43,152 nucleotides of DNA from Chloroflexota bacterium. Lineage in GTDB: Bacteria > Chloroflexota > Chloroflexia > Chloroheliales > Chloroheliaceae. The DNA lies in the NCBI GenBank assembly GCA_902812345.1, contig CADDZM010000005.1, positions 1-43,152 on the forward strand. Direction: 5' to 3'. Under the pieces are notes generated by a model. That model worked only from the letters and a program-made list of their open reading frames with translations. It did no database searches and was not told where the DNA came from. Made by a program: the position numbers and the translations under genes. This document shows, in pieces, positions 15,022 to 23,268 of this stretch (position 1 is the first letter of the stretch; the number at the start of each line of letters is the position of its first letter).

Positions 15022-15477
15022 ATGGGTCTGAAAGAGCAGTTAGTGGAAGATATGAAGTCGGCTATGAGGAGCAAGGAGACCGCCCGGCTTGATACTATCC
15101 GGCTGCTGCGGGCCGCTATCCAGCGCCTTGAAGTAGACCGGACCGACCGCAAGAATCCTGACTATGGCACCGAAATCACCGAGAACGATTATATTGGGGT
15201 GGTCCAGAAAGAAATCAAACAGCGCCGCGATTCGATTGACGCTTTCGTAAAAGGCGGCCGCGAGGATTTGGCCGACAAAGAGCGGGTCGAATTGGAAATT
15301 ATGGAGCGTTATCTACCGCGCCAGCTTAGCCGGGAAGAAATCATGGCCGCCGTGGCCCCGCTTGTCGAGCGCGAGGGCAAGGATTTCCGCAAAATAATGC
15401 CGCTGGCCTCCAAAGAGTTAAAAGGCAAGGCCGATGGCCGCCTGATTAACGAAGTAGTCAAGGAACTGACCAGTTAG
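15022..15477 (+). CDS. yqeY: YqeY family protein (GatB C-terminal-like domain)
   Basis: The 151-residue protein matches YqeY, a stand-alone relative of the C-terminal tRNA-binding domain of GatB. Landmarks are LKEQLVEDMKSAMRSKE at the start, RRDSIDAFVKGGREDLADKE in the middle, and YLPRQLSREEI with the KGKADGRLINEVVKELTS end. The family may bind tRNA, but its cellular role is not established. Length is standard (about 150). GGAG lies eight bases before the ATG, after a promoter with an extended -10. The next gene starts 41 bases downstream and may be co-transcribed. Confidence 0.9.
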   Translation: MGLKEQLVEDMKSAMRSKETARLDTIRLLRAAIQRLEVDRTDRKNPDYGTEITENDYIGVVQKEIKQRRDSIDAFVKGGREDLADKERVELEIMERYLPRQLSREEIMAAVAPLVEREGKDFRKIMPLASKELKGKADGRLINEVVKELTS

Positions 15478-15518
15478 ATTTATTTTGCAGGATTTCAGAA
15501 GGACATTTTAGAAGGACT

Positions 15519-16403
15519 ATGAAGCAACTGCCACAATGGCCCAGGCCGCCCGTTATACCGCCGCAAAAGACCGCCCTGTCTCATTCCACGGCAAAGACCC
15601 GCCCGGTTAAACCCGGCGGGGTTCCGCTAGCCTCAGTCGACCGGGCAGGTCGTAAAAACGCGCCCGTTGACCAGGCCGCACCGCCCCAACGCGGTATCAG
15701 CCTGCAACAAAAGGCTCTGGCCGGGCTGGCCCTTGTGGTAATCGTAGTCCTTTTCGTCCTCCTGGCAATCCAGCCTCAGGGCGCGCCTGATAGCCGCGAC
15801 CAGAATGATGCTCTCGCTACCGCCCTGGCGGCTACCGGGTTCACCGCCGGGCCGACCATCGTGCCCGGTTCGGACTTTGGCGTAGACCTGGTTATTTACG
15901 GCATCAAAGATTACGTCCCGGTCATTCCGGGCGAAAAAGTGACTTTTTATATCAATAATAAAAGGGAAAAATCTCTGTACGTCAGCAATTGCGATGGCAC
16001 CGTCCTGCAACGCTTTAACGGTTCCGACGTGACCGACAAGACCCAGACTGCTGATTTAAATAACTGGGTTAATGTCGCGCCCGGCGGCTATCCTTCTTGT
16101 GGGCCGGTAACAGGCCGTCAGGCAGTGCAGATTCCGCCGGGCGCGAACGCCGACGCCTCTTTTCCTTTCGACACCAAAAAAACTCGCCCTTACCCCGGCG
16201 AAGACTGGAATATCCCCGGCAATTACCGGATTTTTATCCAGTATTACCTGCTTTGCCCTTCAGGCGGCCAGACCATTGATGACTGCTCGGACCGTCATAA
16301 TTCCTGGTCGGATACCTTTAAGATTGTTGCCCCGCAATACACGACTCCCCAGGCTGTCGTTACGCCTGCTTCCCCGCTGGCCTCTCCTACCCCTACCCCC
16401 TGA
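15519..16403 (+). CDS. Membrane-anchored extracytoplasmic protein, family not recognised
   Basis: The 294-residue protein has a Pro/Lys-rich cytoplasmic tail (residues 1-60) and one transmembrane helix (about 62-85, LAGLALVVIVVLFVLLAIQP). The outer domain carries beta-rich segments and four Cys residues (in SNCDGT, YPSCGP, LLCPSG and IDDCSD) that could form two disulfides. It ends in a Ser/Pro/Thr-rich tail. FYINNKREKSLYVSNCDG, and a late stretch with IPGNYRIFIQYYLLC, look like an immunoglobulin-like or cupredoxin-like beta sandwich, but I cannot assign a family. The two GAAGGAC repeats before the ATG make the ribosome-binding site unusual: the nearer one is only two bases from the start. Confidence 0.7.
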   Translation: MKQLPQWPRPPVIPPQKTALSHSTAKTRPVKPGGVPLASVDRAGRKNAPVDQAAPPQRGISLQQKALAGLALVVIVVLFVLLAIQPQGAPDSRDQNDALATALAATGFTAGPTIVPGSDFGVDLVIYGIKDYVPVIPGEKVTFYINNKREKSLYVSNCDGTVLQRFNGSDVTDKTQTADLNNWVNVAPGGYPSCGPVTGRQAVQIPPGANADASFPFDTKKTRPYPGEDWNIPGNYRIFIQYYLLCPSGGQTIDDCSDRHNSWSDTFKIVAPQYTTPQAVVTPASPLASPTPTP

Positions 16404-16445
16404 ACGGTGGCTGTTGGACTGAAACGCTAGGAGGAAAACTCTTTT

Positions 16446-17279
16446 TTGGACACTTTGTGGAATCGCCTTTTAACGCTGATTGGTGAAAACCAGCTTGTTG
16501 AGTTGCTCGGAAAAACTATCCTGAGCCTGATAGTCCTGGCCCTCTTTATCGTACTGGGCCGGGTTTTACGCAATATGGTCCGCCGGGTGGTAAACCGGAC
16601 CAGCCGTAACGCCAACCTGCCGATTTTGTTGAGCAACCTGGTTTACGTTGCTATGATAATAGTCGCGGTCCTGGCAATCCTTAGCATCTATACCGGGGCC
16701 GGTCTTTCGACCCTGCTAACCCTTTTCGGTCTGGTAAGTCTGGCAATCAGCCTCTCGGTCCAGGACATTCTCAAAAATTTTGTTTCCGGGGTCTATCTTT
16801 TGCTCGAGCAACCTTTTAGCATCGGTGACCGGGTAAAGGTCCGCGACGTGGAAGGTATGGTTGAAAACATTGAAATTCGCACCACCCAGATCCATACCGA
16901 TGACGGCGTGCAAATTTTTATCCCAAACAGTATTGTATTCGCGGAAATCGTGACCAACCGGACGGCCTACCGCCACCGCCTGACCACTATCCGGTTTTCT
17001 ATGCCGCTCGAAGGCAAGAGTTTTGAGGAATTTTCCAGAGAGGTTAAAACTATCGTGGGTGAGTTCGACCAGGCCAAAGTAAGCGAGGATCCAGCCCCAC
17101 AGGTCTTCGTGGAGACCGTCGTGGCCAAACTTTTTAATTGCAAGCTGGATTTGTGGAGTCCGGTATCCGCCCCCACAACCACGGCCTCGGATGTTATACT
17201 GGCCCTGGTTAAAGGTATACCTGAAATGGAAGTAACCGGCGTTACTGCCGCCGCCGCCTCACCCGCTACCGCGAAGTAA
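16446..17279 (+). CDS. MscS-family small-conductance mechanosensitive channel
   Basis: The 277-residue protein has about three transmembrane helices (near 18-42, 57-80 and 86-110). The pore-lining third helix is GLVSLAISLSVQDILKNFVSGVYLL, followed by the MscS beta domain with FSIGDRVKVRDVEGMVENIEIRTT and IFIPNSIVFAEIVTNRT. These channels release solutes on osmotic downshock. The start is TTG at 16446, preceded by AGGAGG (16429-16434) at an 11-base spacing. It follows the membrane-anchored protein by 42 bases. Length matches the minimal MscS (286 in E. coli), without the extra N-terminal domains of larger members. Confidence 0.9.
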   Translation: MDTLWNRLLTLIGENQLVELLGKTILSLIVLALFIVLGRVLRNMVRRVVNRTSRNANLPILLSNLVYVAMIIVAVLAILSIYTGAGLSTLLTLFGLVSLAISLSVQDILKNFVSGVYLLLEQPFSIGDRVKVRDVEGMVENIEIRTTQIHTDDGVQIFIPNSIVFAEIVTNRTAYRHRLTTIRFSMPLEGKSFEEFSREVKTIVGEFDQAKVSEDPAPQVFVETVVAKLFNCKLDLWSPVSAPTTTASDVILALVKGIPEMEVTGVTAAAASPATAK

Positions 17280-17336
17280 GCCAGAATCGTTGAACGTGTA
17301 ATGTTGAGCGAAACAACCTAAAACGGGAATTACCGT

Positions 17337-17342
17337 TATAAT
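17337..17342 (+). promoter_or_regulatory. -10 box candidate upstream of nadD
   Basis: A perfect TATAAT lies about 105 bases before nadD, with no convincing -35. The gap also has an inverted repeat, CGTTGAACGT (17288-17297) / ACGTTCAACG (17392-17401). Confidence 0.25.
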
Positions 17343-17387
17343 ACCAATCTGTAATTCAATTAGAAATATGTCGGGGCTTATTTTGTC

Positions 17388-17440
17388 TTTTACGTTCAAC
17401 GTGCGCTATGCGACATCCAATGTTTTACGTTTAACGAAAG
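17388..17440. repeat. Copies of dispersed motif TTTTACGTTCAACG before nadD
   Basis: An exact 14-mer TTTTACGTTCAACG lies at 17388-17401, and a variant TTTTACGTTTAACGAAAG at 17423-17440, directly before the nadD ATG. The same 14-mer recurs at 23241-23254 and 27502-27515. Confidence 0.9.
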
Positions 17441-17446
17441 CTTTTA

Positions 17447-18136
17447 ATGAATACGAGTGAAACGAACCCGCATAAACACCGCAAATTGGGCCTCATGGGC
17501 GGCACTTTCGACCCTATCCACAACGGCCACCTCCTGATTGCCAACGAGGCAGGCTGGCGGCTGGGACTTGATAAAGTGGTCTTTATCCCGACCGGCGACC
17601 CGCCCCACAAGCAGGACCACTATATTACCCCGGCCCGCTGCCGCCTGGCAATGGTTCGCCTGGCGACCCAGGACAACCCGCACTTTGAGGTGTCGGCTAT
17701 TGAAATCGAGCGGCCCGGCCTGTCTTACACCGCCCAGACCTTGCGGGCCTTGCAAGAAGATTATGGCGAAGCTACCGACCTTTACTTTATCATCGGCGTG
17801 GATGCCGCCGCCGACCTGTTAAGCTGGAATGAGCCGGACCAGGTGTTGACGCTGGCAAAATTGGTCGTGGTAAACCGGCCCGGTTTCGATTTCCCCGTGG
17901 CAAAGCTCCAGGCCGGACTGCCGGAGATTGACCTGAACGAGCGGCTAATTTTGCTCGATGTACCCCTGGTGGAAATCTCCTCGACCGAAATCCGCCACCG
18001 CCTCGCCCAGAATATTTCTATCCGCTACCTGCTGCCGGAAGAAGTTATCGGCTACATCGAGCGGGAAAAGATTTATTTGCCGCAAGAAGAAGTTTTACCG
18101 GCATTAAGTAAAAAGGGGAGTTCCGATGCTCATTGA
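17447..18136 (+). CDS. nadD: Nicotinate-nucleotide adenylyltransferase
   Basis: The 229-residue enzyme joins ATP and nicotinate mononucleotide to form deamido-NAD in NAD biosynthesis. Landmarks are GGTFDPIHNGHL (residues 18-29) with the HxGH-type nucleotide site, PTGDPPHK after it, IIGVDAAADLLSW, and the C-terminal ISSTEIRHRL corresponding to the ISSTxxR motif. A 16-residue polar N-terminal tail precedes the fold. No clear SD is seen; the start lies right after the dispersed 14-mer variant. The last 11 bases overlap tatD, so nadD, tatD and the MazG-like gene probably form one operon. Confidence 0.93.
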   Translation: MNTSETNPHKHRKLGLMGGTFDPIHNGHLLIANEAGWRLGLDKVVFIPTGDPPHKQDHYITPARCRLAMVRLATQDNPHFEVSAIEIERPGLSYTAQTLRALQEDYGEATDLYFIIGVDAAADLLSWNEPDQVLTLAKLVVVNRPGFDFPVAKLQAGLPEIDLNERLILLDVPLVEISSTEIRHRLAQNISIRYLLPEEVIGYIEREKIYLPQEEVLPALSKKGSSDAH

Positions 18137-18911
18137 CGCGCACGCCCACCTCGACCTGGAAGATTACGCCGATGACCGGGCCGAAACCATCGAACGCGCC
18201 CGCCAGACTGGCGTCGAGCGTATTCTGAACGTTGGAGTTGACCCGCCGCGCTGGAACTCCTCGCTGGAACTGGCCCGGCGCTATCCCGGCTATATGTATC
18301 TTGCGCTTGGCCTGCACCCGACCGACATTTTACGGGCGGGCAACCCCGACGCGGCCCTTGAACGGCTGGGAAATATTGTGACGGAAAATCCGGGCCTGGT
18401 GGTTGCCCTGGGCGAGACCGGCCTCGACTACTACCACGAAGACGTGCCGCCGGATATTCAGAAGATTTATTTTGAGAAGCAAATTGACCTCGCTGCCCGG
18501 CTAAATTTGCCCCTGGTCATTCACTGCCGGGATGCTATGCCTGATTTGCTGGCGATTTTGAAGCAAAAGGCCGCCGGCCGCAAAATTATGATGCACTGCT
18601 TTACCGGCACGCCCGCCGAGGCCGCCGAATGTATCGCCCTGGGTGAAGATGTTTTTATCTCGATGGCCGGCCCGGTCACGTTTGCCAAAGCCTTCGAGCG
18701 GCACGAAGTAGCGCGCACGGTGCCGCTGGACCGTATGCTGGTCGAAACCGATTGCCCTTTCCTGACGCCGCATCCTTTCCGGGGTAGGCGCAACGAACCG
18801 GCCCGCGTGCGCCTGGTCGCGGAAAAGATAGCCGAGTTAAAAGGGGTCACTTACGAGGAAGTAGCCGAGCAGACCGGCCGGAACGTCCGCCGCCTTTTTG
18901 GTATTGTTTAA
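18126..18911 (+). CDS. tatD: TatD family metal-dependent DNase/hydrolase
   Basis: The 261-residue TIM-barrel hydrolase begins with the metal-binding HAHLD motif (IDAHAHLDL). The later conserved residues are ALGETGLDYY, VIHCRDAMPD, MHCFTGTP, and the terminal metal Asp in LVETDCPFLTP. TatD proteins cleave DNA 3' ends or act in tRNA quality control in different bacteria. Length is standard (about 260). The start overlaps nadD by 11 bases, with GGGGAG five bases upstream of the ATG. Confidence 0.93.
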   Translation: MLIDAHAHLDLEDYADDRAETIERARQTGVERILNVGVDPPRWNSSLELARRYPGYMYLALGLHPTDILRAGNPDAALERLGNIVTENPGLVVALGETGLDYYHEDVPPDIQKIYFEKQIDLAARLNLPLVIHCRDAMPDLLAILKQKAAGRKIMMHCFTGTPAEAAECIALGEDVFISMAGPVTFAKAFERHEVARTVPLDRMLVETDCPFLTPHPFRGRRNEPARVRLVAEKIAELKGVTYEEVAEQTGRNVRRLFGIV

Positions 18912-18939
18912 CCGGCCTTGAAAACGAGGTAAAAGCCCT

Positions 18940-19356
18940 ATGGAAGAAATGAACAATTTGGAAAAGCCAATAACCATTAACGCCGCCCAGGCTGATTTGC
19001 GGCAGTTCCTGGATGAACGCGGCTGGTATCCGAGCGATACCGAGGGCCGCTACTACACCACCATTCATATGATGGAAGAACTCGGCGAAATGGCCCGTGT
19101 AATAACCCACCTCGAAAGCCGTCGGGCCGAGGTCCAGCAGACCCGCCAGGCCGAAGTCTTAAAACTGGAAGAGCTTAAAATCGAACTGGGTGACGTTTTT
19201 TGCCACGTCCTGAAAGTGGCCGAGGCTTACGGTATCAGCGTCGAAGAGTGTTTCCAGAAGACAATGGCAAAAAACCGCAAAAAATACCCCCTCGAAATGT
19301 TCGAGGGCATGGGCTTTGACCGGGGCCAGAACGCGCCCGGCCAACCGGCCAGTTAA
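18940..19356 (+). CDS. MazG-like nucleotide pyrophosphohydrolase
   Basis: The 138-residue all-alpha protein has the MazG/dUTPase-like metal site: MEELGEMARV (Glu46, Glu47, Glu50) and ELGDVFCHVLKVAEAYG (Glu and Asp near 83-86), ending FQKTMAKNRKKYP. Such enzymes hydrolyse NTPs to NMP and pyrophosphate, often to remove damaged nucleotides. It is a single-domain member, about half of full MazG. GAGGT lies nine bases before ATG 18940. It is 28 bases after tatD and probably in the same operon. The Gly/Pro-rich tail after residue 125 is likely flexible. Confidence 0.85.
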   Translation: MEEMNNLEKPITINAAQADLRQFLDERGWYPSDTEGRYYTTIHMMEELGEMARVITHLESRRAEVQQTRQAEVLKLEELKIELGDVFCHVLKVAEAYGISVEECFQKTMAKNRKKYPLEMFEGMGFDRGQNAPGQPAS

Positions 19357-19379
19357 GTGTTACTTTTGGTAAAACTTTA

Positions 19380-20324
19380 ATGGTAAACCTTTACCAGCTT
19401 ATGATTTTCGTGGCTGCCGGGGAACGAGGCAGCTTTTCGGCGGCGGCGGAAGAATTTAAACTGACTCAGCCCGGCGTCAGCCAGCATATTCGCGGCCTTG
19501 AGGATACCTACAAGGTTAAACTTTTCAACCGCAACGGACCCCGCATCGAGCTTACCGAGGCCGGACGCCGTTTGCTGGAAGCGGCCCGTCCCCTTATAGC
19601 CCAGGCTCTTTTACTCGAAGAAGCTTTTAACGCCGGGCTGGGCGAGGTGCGAGGCCGGATAAATATAATCTATACCCGCAACACCGCTGCCGGGCTGTAT
19701 ATCCTGCCCGAAATGCTTACCCAGTTCCACCGCCGTTATGACGCTGTCCGGTTTTCCCTATCGCAGACCGGGGAAGAAACGGCCCTGGAAAAATTACAGG
19801 ACCGTGAAACGCACCTGGCCCTTTTAAGCCGCCCGCCTCGCCAGAAATCCATCGAGACTTTGCTGCTCTATTCTGATGAACTGGTGCTGGTCCTGCCGCC
19901 CGACCATCCCTGGAACAATGTCCAGGTAAGCCTGGCCGACCTTAAAGGGCAGCCTTTTTTAATGCGGGCCAGCGGCTCGGAAACCCGCCGCCGCACCGAA
20001 ATTGTGCTGCGCGCCGCCGGTCTTAGCCCGAACGACCTGGACGTGGTAGCCGAAATAGATAGCGTGGAAGGTATTATCCTGGCCGCCCAGCACGGGCTTG
20101 GTATCGGCTTTGCCAGCCAGGTAATTACCCGCCAGTTCGCCCACAACGGGCAGGTCGGTTATGCCCAGGTCCGGTTGGACAGTCCTTCCGGTGAATCAGG
20201 GTTTGACCTTACCAGGGAAATTTTCCTGGGCCGCCTGGTCGCGCCCGGCATCGAAAGGTCGCCCAGCCTGGAAAGGTTGTGGGATTTTTTAAGATTTTAT
20301 CTCGAACAACCCGGCCTGCTTTGA
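19380..20324 (+). CDS. LysR-type transcriptional regulator
   Basis: The 314-residue protein has the LysR winged helix at residues 3-62 (LYQLMIFVAAGERGSFSAAAEEFKLTQPGVS, then QHIRGLE and LFNR) and a periplasmic-binding-like effector domain from about 90, with an HGLGIGFAS-type motif near 240. It activates or represses genes in response to a small ligand, which cannot be deduced from sequence. It starts 23 bases after the MazG-like gene on the same strand with no clear SD; an end-on operon or its own weak promoter are both possible. The next genes (DICT protein, methyltransferase) are on the same strand with a promoter of their own. Confidence 0.92.
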   Translation: MVNLYQLMIFVAAGERGSFSAAAEEFKLTQPGVSQHIRGLEDTYKVKLFNRNGPRIELTEAGRRLLEAARPLIAQALLLEEAFNAGLGEVRGRINIIYTRNTAAGLYILPEMLTQFHRRYDAVRFSLSQTGEETALEKLQDRETHLALLSRPPRQKSIETLLLYSDELVLVLPPDHPWNNVQVSLADLKGQPFLMRASGSETRRRTEIVLRAAGLSPNDLDVVAEIDSVEGIILAAQHGLGIGFASQVITRQFAHNGQVGYAQVRLDSPSGESGFDLTREIFLGRLVAPGIERSPSLERLWDFLRFYLEQPGLL

Positions 20325-20347
20325 TTTCCGCCCTGAGTGGGAAAACA

Positions 20348-20376
20348 TTGAATATTATTTATTAATCTGCTAAATT
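20348..20376 (+). promoter_or_regulatory. Candidate promoter of the DICT/methyltransferase pair
   Basis: TTGAAT (20348-20353), a 17-base spacer and TAAATT (20371-20376) form a moderate promoter about 100 bases before the DICT gene. AATATTTT direct repeats (near 20424-20442) fill the leader. Confidence 0.4.
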
Positions 20377-20478
20377 ATTGAGATGAATTTGAGGTTAGCT
20401 GCCTGAAGTAGAATTTCCTTCAAAATATTTTCGCAATATTTTCCAATCCAAACCTGGATTGCATTTGACAGGAGTATT

Positions 20479-21126
20479 ATGAACCACGCCGAGGATTTAA
20501 ATAAGCTTATCGCAATTGCCAGCCGCCGCTCCGATTTTCAATCAAGCGGGTATCGTTCCTTTGACCAGGAGAACCAGGCCAACCTCGGTACTGCTTTACA
20601 GGCGGCAAATCTATTTTTTACCACCTCGGTTTTAGGTATGGAAGCCATCAGCCACGTCATTGAAGATCAGGCTCTAAATATTGGCGGCAGCTTTAATTTT
20701 TATACGGGTTTCCAGAAATTCTCCCGCCTTCTGCCTCAGGAAGAACGCTATAAAAACCTTTGTAAGACCGGAAACTATGTTAATATTTTTGGTATCCCGG
20801 ATATTCAACCCTGGCCGGATGAACCGAACCTGCACGCGATTACCCTGGATAAAGTTCCTTCCCTGGATGAGCCGAGTCTGACTCATAACTGGTTCGTCGT
20901 GCTGAACAATCCCAGGTTCGTGTCAATGGCCCTGGTCGCCCGCGAATTGCCCCGCGCCAAAAACCCCTTACGCGGCGCTGCCAGCCTTATCTACCGCAAT
21001 TTTGAAGGCTTCTGGACCTATAACCAGACCGTCATTGACCAGGTAGTCGCTATCCTGGATGATTTTATACGCTCCAGGGGAAATACTTCCGTTAAAATAC
21101 AATCACTCCAGGAAAGGGGTTCATGA
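20479..21126 (+). CDS. DICT-domain sensory protein
   Basis: The 215-residue protein resembles the DICT sensory domain, normally joined to GGDEF, kinase or HTH modules. Recognisable parts are SHVIEDQAL, FQKFSRLLPQEERYKNLC, the fold around VNIFGIPD, WFVVLNNPRFVSMALVARELP, and the end FEGFWTYNQTVIDQVVAILDDFI. Here it stands alone, with no output domain. AGGAG lies five bases before the ATG. Its last codons overlap the next gene's ATG (ATGA), so it is translationally coupled to a methyltransferase. The family's ligand is unknown. A light, redox or metabolite sensing role is possible, but nothing in the sequence shows which. Confidence 0.65.
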   Translation: MNHAEDLNKLIAIASRRSDFQSSGYRSFDQENQANLGTALQAANLFFTTSVLGMEAISHVIEDQALNIGGSFNFYTGFQKFSRLLPQEERYKNLCKTGNYVNIFGIPDIQPWPDEPNLHAITLDKVPSLDEPSLTHNWFVVLNNPRFVSMALVARELPRAKNPLRGAASLIYRNFEGFWTYNQTVIDQVVAILDDFIRSRGNTSVKIQSLQERGS

Positions 21127-21737
21127 CCCAGGAAGATAGATTAAATGCCCGGTTCTGGGAAGGGCGATACCGGGATAATCAGACAAACTGGGATTTAGGT
21201 GAGCCGGCCCCGCCCCTGGTAGACTTCCTGGCAAGTCCCCAGGCGCCTTCAAGCGGTAGCGTGGTAGTGCCAGGTTGCGGGCGCGGCCACGAAGCTCTGC
21301 TCCTGGCCGAACACGGTTTTGAAGTAACCGGCCTTGATTTTGCTCCCTCGGCGGTCGAGTATTGCCGCCAGCAAGCTCGCGCCCGCAGTCTGGACAACCG
21401 CGCTTACTTCGAACAGCACGACCTATTTCGGCTTCCGGCCTCTTTCAATGCTGCTTTTGACTACGCCGTCGAACACACTTGCTTTTGCGCTATTGACCCA
21501 TCCTTGCGGTCCCACTACGCCCGGGTAATCCATGATATACTCAAACCGGGCGGAAAACTGTGGGCGGTTTTCTGGGCGCACTCCCGCGAAGGCGGCCCGC
21601 CTTACCGCACCTCGGTTGGAGAAGTCCGGAGCCTTTTTTCGCCACTCTTTACCATCGAACAGATTGCCCCGGTCCGCCGCTGGCACTCCCGGCGCAACGG
21701 GGACGAGTTATGGGGTGTCCTTACCAGGAAAGAATAA
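21123..21737 (+). CDS. SAM-dependent methyltransferase, TPMT family
   Basis: The 204-residue protein has the class I SAM-binding motif VVVPGCGRGHEALLLAEHG, then LDFAPSAVEYCRQ (acidic ribose-binding residue) and DYAVEHTCFCAI. These, and WEGRYRDNQTNWDLGEPAPPL at the start, place it in the thiopurine methyltransferase family, which includes bacterial thiol, halide, selenium and tellurium methyltransferases. The native substrate cannot be told. The ATG overlaps the DICT gene's stop by four bases. Coupling to a sensory domain suggests a responsive modification or detoxification role. Confidence 0.85.
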   Translation: MTQEDRLNARFWEGRYRDNQTNWDLGEPAPPLVDFLASPQAPSSGSVVVPGCGRGHEALLLAEHGFEVTGLDFAPSAVEYCRQQARARSLDNRAYFEQHDLFRLPASFNAAFDYAVEHTCFCAIDPSLRSHYARVIHDILKPGGKLWAVFWAHSREGGPPYRTSVGEVRSLFSPLFTIEQIAPVRRWHSRRNGDELWGVLTRKE

Positions 21738-21774
21738 ATAACGCTATAAATCGCGCTATTACCAATAATAAAAA

Positions 21775-21829
21775 AAGCTAAAAGAAAGCTAAAAGAAAGC
21801 TAAAAGAAAGCTAAAAGAAAGCTAAAAGA
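21775..21829. repeat. Five perfect copies of 11-bp AAGCTAAAAGA
   Basis: Five head-to-tail 11-bp units without mismatch lie between the methyltransferase stop and purB, immediately before the purine-rich SD (GAGGGGG). Each unit carries an AAAA tract, so A-tracts recur once per helical turn, a pattern known to bend DNA. In RNA form the purine-rich repeat could be single-stranded upstream of the ribosome-binding site. Confidence 0.97.
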
Positions 21830-21845
21830 GGGGGAAAGTTTTTAG

Positions 21846-23141
21846 ATGATTGACCGTTACAGCCGGGAAGAGATGGCCGCAATCTGGTCGGACCAGCACC
21901 GAATAGACACCTGGCTGGCCGTCGAAAAGGCCGTATGCGAAGCCTGGGCCAGGCGCGGCGCCATCCCGGCATCGGCTCTCCCGGCCATCCGGCAGGGCAC
22001 TGTCAGTTTGCAGCGCATGCTCGAAATTGAGAAGGAAACCGATCACGATGTAATCGCCTTTCTGCGGGCGGCGGGGGAAACCATCGGCCCGGATGTCCGG
22101 TTTGTCCACCTGGGCCTGACCAGCACCGATGTAGTTGATACGGCCCTCTCGGTTACGGCGGTGGAAGCGCTCGACCTCATTCGCGTAGATTTAGAGAAAT
22201 TGCTGGCAGTCCTCCAACGTCAGGCTGTTAAATACAAAGATACGGTTATGATTGGCCGCACCCACGGCATGCATGCCGAGCCGCTTACCTTCGGGTTCAA
22301 GCTGGCGGTCTGGGTGGACGAAATGCGGCGACACCGCCTGCGCATTGAAGAAGCCCGCCAGAACATGGCAGTCGGCAAAATCTCCGGCGCGACCGGCACC
22401 CACGCCAATGTCCCGCCCGACCTGGAAGATGATGTATGCGCGACCCTCGGCTTGCAGGCCGCCCCGGTCTCGACCCAGACTTTGCAGCGCGACCGCCACG
22501 CCCAGTATATTACAACCCTGGCCCTGGTCGGGGCTTCGCTGGAAAAGTTCGCGACTGAAATTCGCCACCTCCAGCGGACCGAGGTGCGCGAGGTCGAGGA
22601 GCCTTTTGGCGAACACCAGCAGGGTTCCAGCGCCATGCCCCACAAACGCAACCCGCACCGCTCCGAACGTATTGCCGGGATGGCCCGTCTCTTGCGGGGA
22701 TACGCCCTGACGGCCCTGGAAAATGTCCCGCTCTGGCACGAACGCGACATCAGCCATTCTTCAACCGAACGCGTGATTTTCCCGGATGCCTGCCTGGTCC
22801 TTGACTATGCCCTGGCCGAAATGACCGCGATTCTGGACGGCCTGGTGGTCTTCCCGGAAGCCATGATGTACAACCTGGAATCGAGTGGCGGTCTCACTTT
22901 TTCCCAGCAAATTCTTTTAAAGCTGGTCGAAAAAGGGCTGGACCGGCAGGTGGCCTACAAACTGGTCCAGAAGCACGCTATGAAAGCCTGGCGCGAACGT
23001 ACCAGCTTTATCGAGGGCTTGCAGTCGGACCCGGAAATCACCTCGCGGATTTCCAACGAGGAACTGGAAGGTGTCTTCGATTATGCCTACCACCTCAAGC
23101 ATATTGACACGGCCTTCCAGCGCCTCGGATTAAATTCGTAA
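21846..23141 (+). CDS. purB: Adenylosuccinate lyase
   Basis: The 431-residue enzyme removes fumarate from SAICAR and from adenylosuccinate in purine synthesis. The fumarase-superfamily signature GSSAMPHKRNP is at about residues 260-270, with the catalytic Ser in its flexible loop, and HLGLTSTDVVDTAL and GRTHGMHAEPLTFG mark the other active-site blocks. Length matches the bacterial PurB class of about 430. GAGGGGG precedes the ATG at a rather long spacing of about 10 bases, directly after the tandem 11-mer array. No other pur genes are adjacent. Confidence 0.96.
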   Translation: MIDRYSREEMAAIWSDQHRIDTWLAVEKAVCEAWARRGAIPASALPAIRQGTVSLQRMLEIEKETDHDVIAFLRAAGETIGPDVRFVHLGLTSTDVVDTALSVTAVEALDLIRVDLEKLLAVLQRQAVKYKDTVMIGRTHGMHAEPLTFGFKLAVWVDEMRRHRLRIEEARQNMAVGKISGATGTHANVPPDLEDDVCATLGLQAAPVSTQTLQRDRHAQYITTLALVGASLEKFATEIRHLQRTEVREVEEPFGEHQQGSSAMPHKRNPHRSERIAGMARLLRGYALTALENVPLWHERDISHSSTERVIFPDACLVLDYALAEMTAILDGLVVFPEAMMYNLESSGGLTFSQQILLKLVEKGLDRQVAYKLVQKHAMKAWRERTSFIEGLQSDPEITSRISNEELEGVFDYAYHLKHIDTAFQRLGLNS

Positions 23142-23226
23142 AAGACATCTTAAACTATTTTGCCATTAAGGCTGTCTTTAAAGGAACCGAGGCAGCCTCT
23201 GATTTTACGAGAAACTTCTAATCACG

Positions 23227-23254
23227 TTTTACGTTCAAAGTTTTACGTTCAACG
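23227..23254. repeat. Tandem copies of dispersed 14-mer
   Basis: TTTTACGTTCAAAG (23227-23240) is followed at once by TTTTACGTTCAACG (23241-23254), and the second copy runs into the SD (AAAGGAG) of the proline-rich small gene. The exact 14-mer is also present at 17388 and 27502. Confidence 0.9.
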
Positions 23255-23268
23255 AAAGGAGTCCAGGG

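Noticed and set aside
20903..20918. GAAC...GTTC as a third LexA box
   Set aside because: The spacer is eight bases rather than four and it lies inside a coding region.
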